From Treponema sp. (GTDB taxonomy: Bacteria; Spirochaetota; Spirochaetia; Treponematales; Treponemataceae): DNA of 44,584 nucleotides. The notes below the pieces were generated by a model. It saw only the letters and a list, made by a program, of their open reading frames with translations. It was not told the origin of the DNA and did not search any database. Position 1 is the stretch's first letter. Each line of letters begins with the position of its first letter. The translations under genes were made by a program, and so were the position numbers. Positions 42,207-44,584 of the stretch are shown here, one piece after another. The stretch is taken from positions 1 through 44,584 of the forward strand of contig JAFZXA010000110.1 in the NCBI GenBank assembly GCA_017617115.1, read 5' to 3'.

Positions 42207-42809
42207 CTATTTTTTGCGTGAAGGCATTACGTGATCAACAATTCCATATTCAAGAGCATCTTTTGCAGACATATAAAAGTCGCGTTCAATGTCCGAAGAA
42301 ATCTGTTCAACAGTTTTGCCTGTATCATTTGCAAGATATTCAATGCTAAGTTTTTTAAGGCGGATAATTTCTTTTGCTAAAATAGAAATATCACTTTCCT
42401 GACCTTCAACTCCACCACGTGGCTGATGAATCATTACACGGCTACTAGGAAGTGCATAGCGCTTACCCTTAGTACCACCGGCCAGAATGATTGCAGCCAT
42501 ACTTGCAGCCTGACCCATACAGATAGTCTGAATATCGCATTTTACATATTTCATTGTATCATAAATTGCAAGACCTGCAGTAACAACACCACCAGGAGAG
42601 TTAATGTAAATGCTTATATCCTTATCTGGATTTTCCGATTCCAGAAAAAGAATCTGTGCAACAACAAGGTCAGCATTATATTCATTAATTTCGCCGTCCA
42701 AAAAGATAATACGGTCTTTCAAAAGACGAGAAAAAAGGTCATAACCACGTTCGCCATTACCAGTTCGCTCCCAAACACTTGGGATATTGTTATTCATCAT
42801 TTCGTTCAT
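42207..42809 (-). CDS. clpP: ATP-dependent Clp protease proteolytic subunit ClpP
   Basis: ClpP forms the tetradecameric serine protease chamber used by ClpX. The 200-residue protein has the catalytic Ser in [10 protein letters not shown], the His in VMIHQPRGG and the Asp in IERDFYMSA, with the handle region [17 protein letters not shown]. The start [17 protein letters not shown] leaves a short propeptide-like N-terminus; AGGA lies 11 nt before the first ATG, and the fourth and fifth codons are alternative starts. AT-rich TATAAT-like boxes lie at 42829-42834 on the - strand, so it can be transcribed separately from tig. Confidence 0.97.
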   Translation of the reverse strand: MNEMMNNNIPSVWERTGNGERGYDLFSRLLKDRIIFLDGEINEYNADLVVAQILFLESENPDKDISIYINSPGGVVTAGLAIYDTMKYVKCDIQTICMGQAASMAAIILAGGTKGKRYALPSSRVMIHQPRGGVEGQESDISILAKEIIRLKKLSIEYLANDTGKTVEQISSDIERDFYMSAKDALEYGIVDHVMPSRKK

Positions 42810-42873
42810 AAATAAATTGTTCCTATATATTATAATATAATGAATTTTTTAAGAAAAAGAAATAAAATTTAAT

Positions 42874-42900
42874 AAAAAAAGAGGGGGAAGTCTCCCCCTC
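42874..42900 (-). terminator. Intrinsic terminator upstream of clpP, for - strand transcripts
   Basis: On the - strand GAGGGGGA (42900-42893) and TCCCCCTC (42888-42881) form a perfect 8-bp stem with a 4-nt loop, followed by seven T residues (42880-42874). It would stop transcripts coming from tig before they reach clpP. Confidence 0.85.
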
Positions 42901-43040
42901 GCTTCAACCACCTGCGGTGTTTTCCGCTACCCCTTCTAACGGGGGACACCCCCGTAACGCCCCCGCAAGTAAGTAGACCTAAAAAACGCAGTGCGTTTTT
43001 TTTAACGGTCTGCTATAGAACACCGGCCGCCAGCGGCCTT
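42901..43040. repeat. GC-rich cluster of hairpins between tig and clpP, with a bidirectional terminator
   Basis: The gap holds three perfect short palindromes in a row: ACGGGGG/CCCCCGT (42939-42945 with 42949-42955), AAAAAACGC/GCGTTTTTT (42981-42989 with 42993-43001; T-runs on both strands) and GGCCGC/GCGGCC (43025-43030 with 43033-43038). The stretch is much richer in G and C than its neighbours and looks like a composite of dispersed repeat units. The second hairpin can terminate tig on the - strand. No gene is visible in 42810-43089. Confidence 0.7.
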
Positions 43041-43089
43041 ACACACCTTTTTTATTCCGCAGCCGGACTTTTTTGAATTAGATCATTTA

Positions 43090-44442
43090 TTATCTATTCT
43101 CAAACAATTCCTTGAATGACTTCTTATCCCCTTTAGAAATCTTTATTTCAGAATAAATCTGTTCGAAGAGTTTGTTTTCTTTGGTGTCGTCAATAAGGTA
43201 TTCTTTTGCACGGGCATCGCTGTAGTGTTTCTTTACTTCTTCTACGCTCATTCCGCCCTGTTCTGCAATAACTGCATACTGTGCTTCAATTTCTTCTGGA
43301 GTTACGCTGATGTTGCGGTCGCGGATAAGGCTGTCTACAATAATGCGTGATTTAAGCATCTTTTCGCTGTCGCCGGTCCATTCCTTGAGCATAGCTTCTT
43401 TTGTCTGACCACTTGCTGTAATCATTTTTTCAAGCTGTTCAGGACTTGTCTGGAACTGCTGTGCCATCATATCCCAGCGGCCTTTAAGTTCCATGTCAAG
43501 CATGCTGGCAGGAATATCAAACTTATATTTTTCAACAAGCTGGCTGAGGATTTCGTTATTCTTAAGTTCCTTAAGGCGTCTTGTAATTGCAGTTTCCATG
43601 TTGCGTTTGATGTCTGCTTTAAGGTCATCAAGTGTCTTGAACTTTTCGTTGCAGTCCTGTGCAAAGTCATCATCCAAAGCAGGAAGGTCACGAATCTTTA
43701 CAGCCTTAATTGTTACGCTGATATTCTTTGTTTTTCCTGCAAGTTCTTCATCAGGATCATCTTTCTTGTATTTCTTTGTGATTGATTTTGTTTCATCTTT
43801 TTTCATGCCGATGATTTCGTCATCAATCTTGTAAATGTTTTCGCCGGAACCAACAGTGAATACAAAGTCTTCGCGTTCTGTTCCTTTGATTGTTTTTCCT
43901 TCATCATCAAGTTCGCTGTAGTTGATTGTAACAATAGAATCTTTTTCAACAACGCCGTCTTTCTTTTCTACAACAAGTGCATTGCGTTCCTGCATAGCCT
44001 TAAGCTCGTCTTTTATATCTGCATCTGAAACTGAAACCTGTGGTTCCTTGTAAGAAATGCCGGAAAAATCCTTTACAGTTACAGAAGGGAAAATATCATA
44101 AGTAACAGAGTAGGTAAGGTCTTTTGAAAGGTCAAATTCAGGTACAGTATCCATTACAGGCTGAGCATATGGAAGAGGTTTGTTTTCTGTTTCTTCATCA
44201 AAAATCTGTTTGAATGATTCATCGATGAGTTCGCTCAATGTATCTGCTTTAATTGCTTCGCCATATTTTCGTTCAAGTACGCTGGCTGGAACATGTCCCT
44301 TGCGGAAGCCTGGAATCTGTGCGCTTTTTACATATTTAGAAAGTGTTGAGTTGTATGAATCTTCTACATCTTTCTTGCCAATTGTAACAGTAAGCTTTAC
44401 TGCCGATTTTTCCAATTTTGTGAATTCTTTTGTGAGTTTCAC
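43090..44442 (-). CDS. tig: Trigger factor
   Basis: Trigger factor is the ribosome-bound chaperone and prolyl isomerase that meets nascent chains at the exit tunnel. The 450-residue protein has the N-terminal ribosome-binding domain with the signature GFRKGHVPASVLERKYG (residues about 45-61), a PPIase FKBP-like domain (about 155-245), and the helical C-terminal arms (about 270-440). Start GTG 44442 is supported by AGAGGT 5 nt upstream. The signature is the usual GFRxGxxP form. It is followed by the tandem hairpins and clpP-clpX, the common quality-control cluster. Confidence 0.96.
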   Translation of the reverse strand: MKLTKEFTKLEKSAVKLTVTIGKKDVEDSYNSTLSKYVKSAQIPGFRKGHVPASVLERKYGEAIKADTLSELIDESFKQIFDEETENKPLPYAQPVMDTVPEFDLSKDLTYSVTYDIFPSVTVKDFSGISYKEPQVSVSDADIKDELKAMQERNALVVEKKDGVVEKDSIVTINYSELDDEGKTIKGTEREDFVFTVGSGENIYKIDDEIIGMKKDETKSITKKYKKDDPDEELAGKTKNISVTIKAVKIRDLPALDDDFAQDCNEKFKTLDDLKADIKRNMETAITRRLKELKNNEILSQLVEKYKFDIPASMLDMELKGRWDMMAQQFQTSPEQLEKMITASGQTKEAMLKEWTGDSEKMLKSRIIVDSLIRDRNISVTPEEIEAQYAVIAEQGGMSVEEVKKHYSDARAKEYLIDDTKENKLFEQIYSEIKISKGDKKSFKELFENR

Positions 44443-44468
44443 GTTGCACCTCTTAAAGACTAAATGTT

Positions 44469-44505
44469 AAAAAAAAAGCGGTTCAGACTGTATCTGAATC
44501 GCTTT
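44469..44505 (-). terminator. Intrinsic terminator of tRNA-Gly
   Basis: On the - strand a 13-bp stem (44505-44493 with 44487-44475; one G-T pair) with a 5-nt loop runs into a T-run (complement of 44477-44469). It lies between the tRNA and tig. Confidence 0.9.
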
Positions 44506-44514
44506 TCACTTTAG

Positions 44515-44584
44515 AGCGGGAAACGGGAGTTGGACCCGCGACATCCACCTTGGCAAGGTGGCGCTCTACCACTGAGCTATTCCC
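44515..44584 (-). tRNA. tRNA-Gly, anticodon GCC, cut by window edge
   Basis: The - strand reads as a tRNA lacking only its first two bases, which lie beyond the window. The anticodon stem CCACC/GGTGG encloses TTGCCAA with anticodon GCC (44554-44552). The D arm AGCTCAGTGGTAGAGC and T-loop GGTCCAACTCCC are present. The 3' acceptor strand TTCCCGC pairs with the partly missing 5' strand, with discriminator T at 44515. CCA is not encoded. Confidence 0.93.

Noticed and set aside
1..44584. CRISPR array, prophage or integrative element
   Set aside because: No direct repeats with regular spacers, no integrase, terminase, relaxase or transposase gene, and both tRNA genes lack adjoining integrase or duplicated ends within the window.

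Overview
The window reads as a chromosomal segment of a spirochete, most likely a host- or rumen-associated Treponema. The evidence is AT-rich coding sequence, many short-lipobox lipoproteins with no recognisable relatives, a truncated Rpn-type nuclease gene of the kind that is abundant in treponemes, spirochete-style variants of LepB and SMC, and the order rimP-nusA-infB-rbfA-truB. This assignment is inference from protein character; no 16S gene is present. I see no prophage, integrative element, insertion sequence with a transposase, or CRISPR array. Most of the window is housekeeping.

Layout. 1-5133: the 3' part of an Rpn-family gene, a terminator, and a 1379-residue lipoprotein. 5134-5403: a probable small-RNA gene with its own promoter and terminator. 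5404-6234 (-): a secreted protein with an FN3-like domain. 6383-10830 (+): a compact operon of plsC-like acyltransferase, lipid kinase, HAD phosphatase, RlmI-type methyltransferase and miaA. A 70-residue gene overlaps the end of miaA from the other strand. 11099-13779: tatD and lepB, converging on secA (13776-16598, -). 16702-20417 (+): an operon of two lipoproteins, a membrane protein, a Nudix hydrolase and a NeuB-like synthase, converging on coaX (-). 21357-28800 (+): an OFA-type transporter, then the translation/transcription operon rimP-nusA-infB-rbfA-truB. 28831-28904: tRNA-Val. 28979-30572: a lipoprotein and a possible PilZ-like protein. 30629-38445 (-): a six-gene operon running smc, membrane protein, TPR-like lipoprotein, SIMPL lipoprotein, serS, AI-2E-type permease. 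38521-39651 (-): a DEAD-box helicase, divergent from a GT4 glycosyltransferase (39700-40800). 40896-44442 (-): tig, clpP and clpX, with tRNA-Gly entering the right edge.

Functional themes. Protein biogenesis is densely represented: rimP/nusA/infB/rbfA/truB/miaA/serS and two tRNAs for translation, trigger factor and ClpXP for folding and proteolysis, and SecA with LepB for export. Envelope lipid and surface functions (acyltransferase, lipid kinase, lipoproteins) fill the spaces.

Most interesting layer. Dispersed palindromic repeats are scattered through the window. Several copies lie in frame inside conserved genes (tatD twice, the rlmI-like gene, the TPR-like lipoprotein). Others touch gene boundaries: one lies where the Shine-Dalgarno sequence of the AI-2E permease should be, and another supplies that gene's stop codon. 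Other points worth checking are an SMC with no recognisable hinge, an intrinsic terminator in the leader of the nusA operon, a series of apparently leaderless promoters with the -10 box ending 6-9 nt before ATG, a zinc-ribbon tail on NusA, and the unassigned structured RNA at about 5183-5383.
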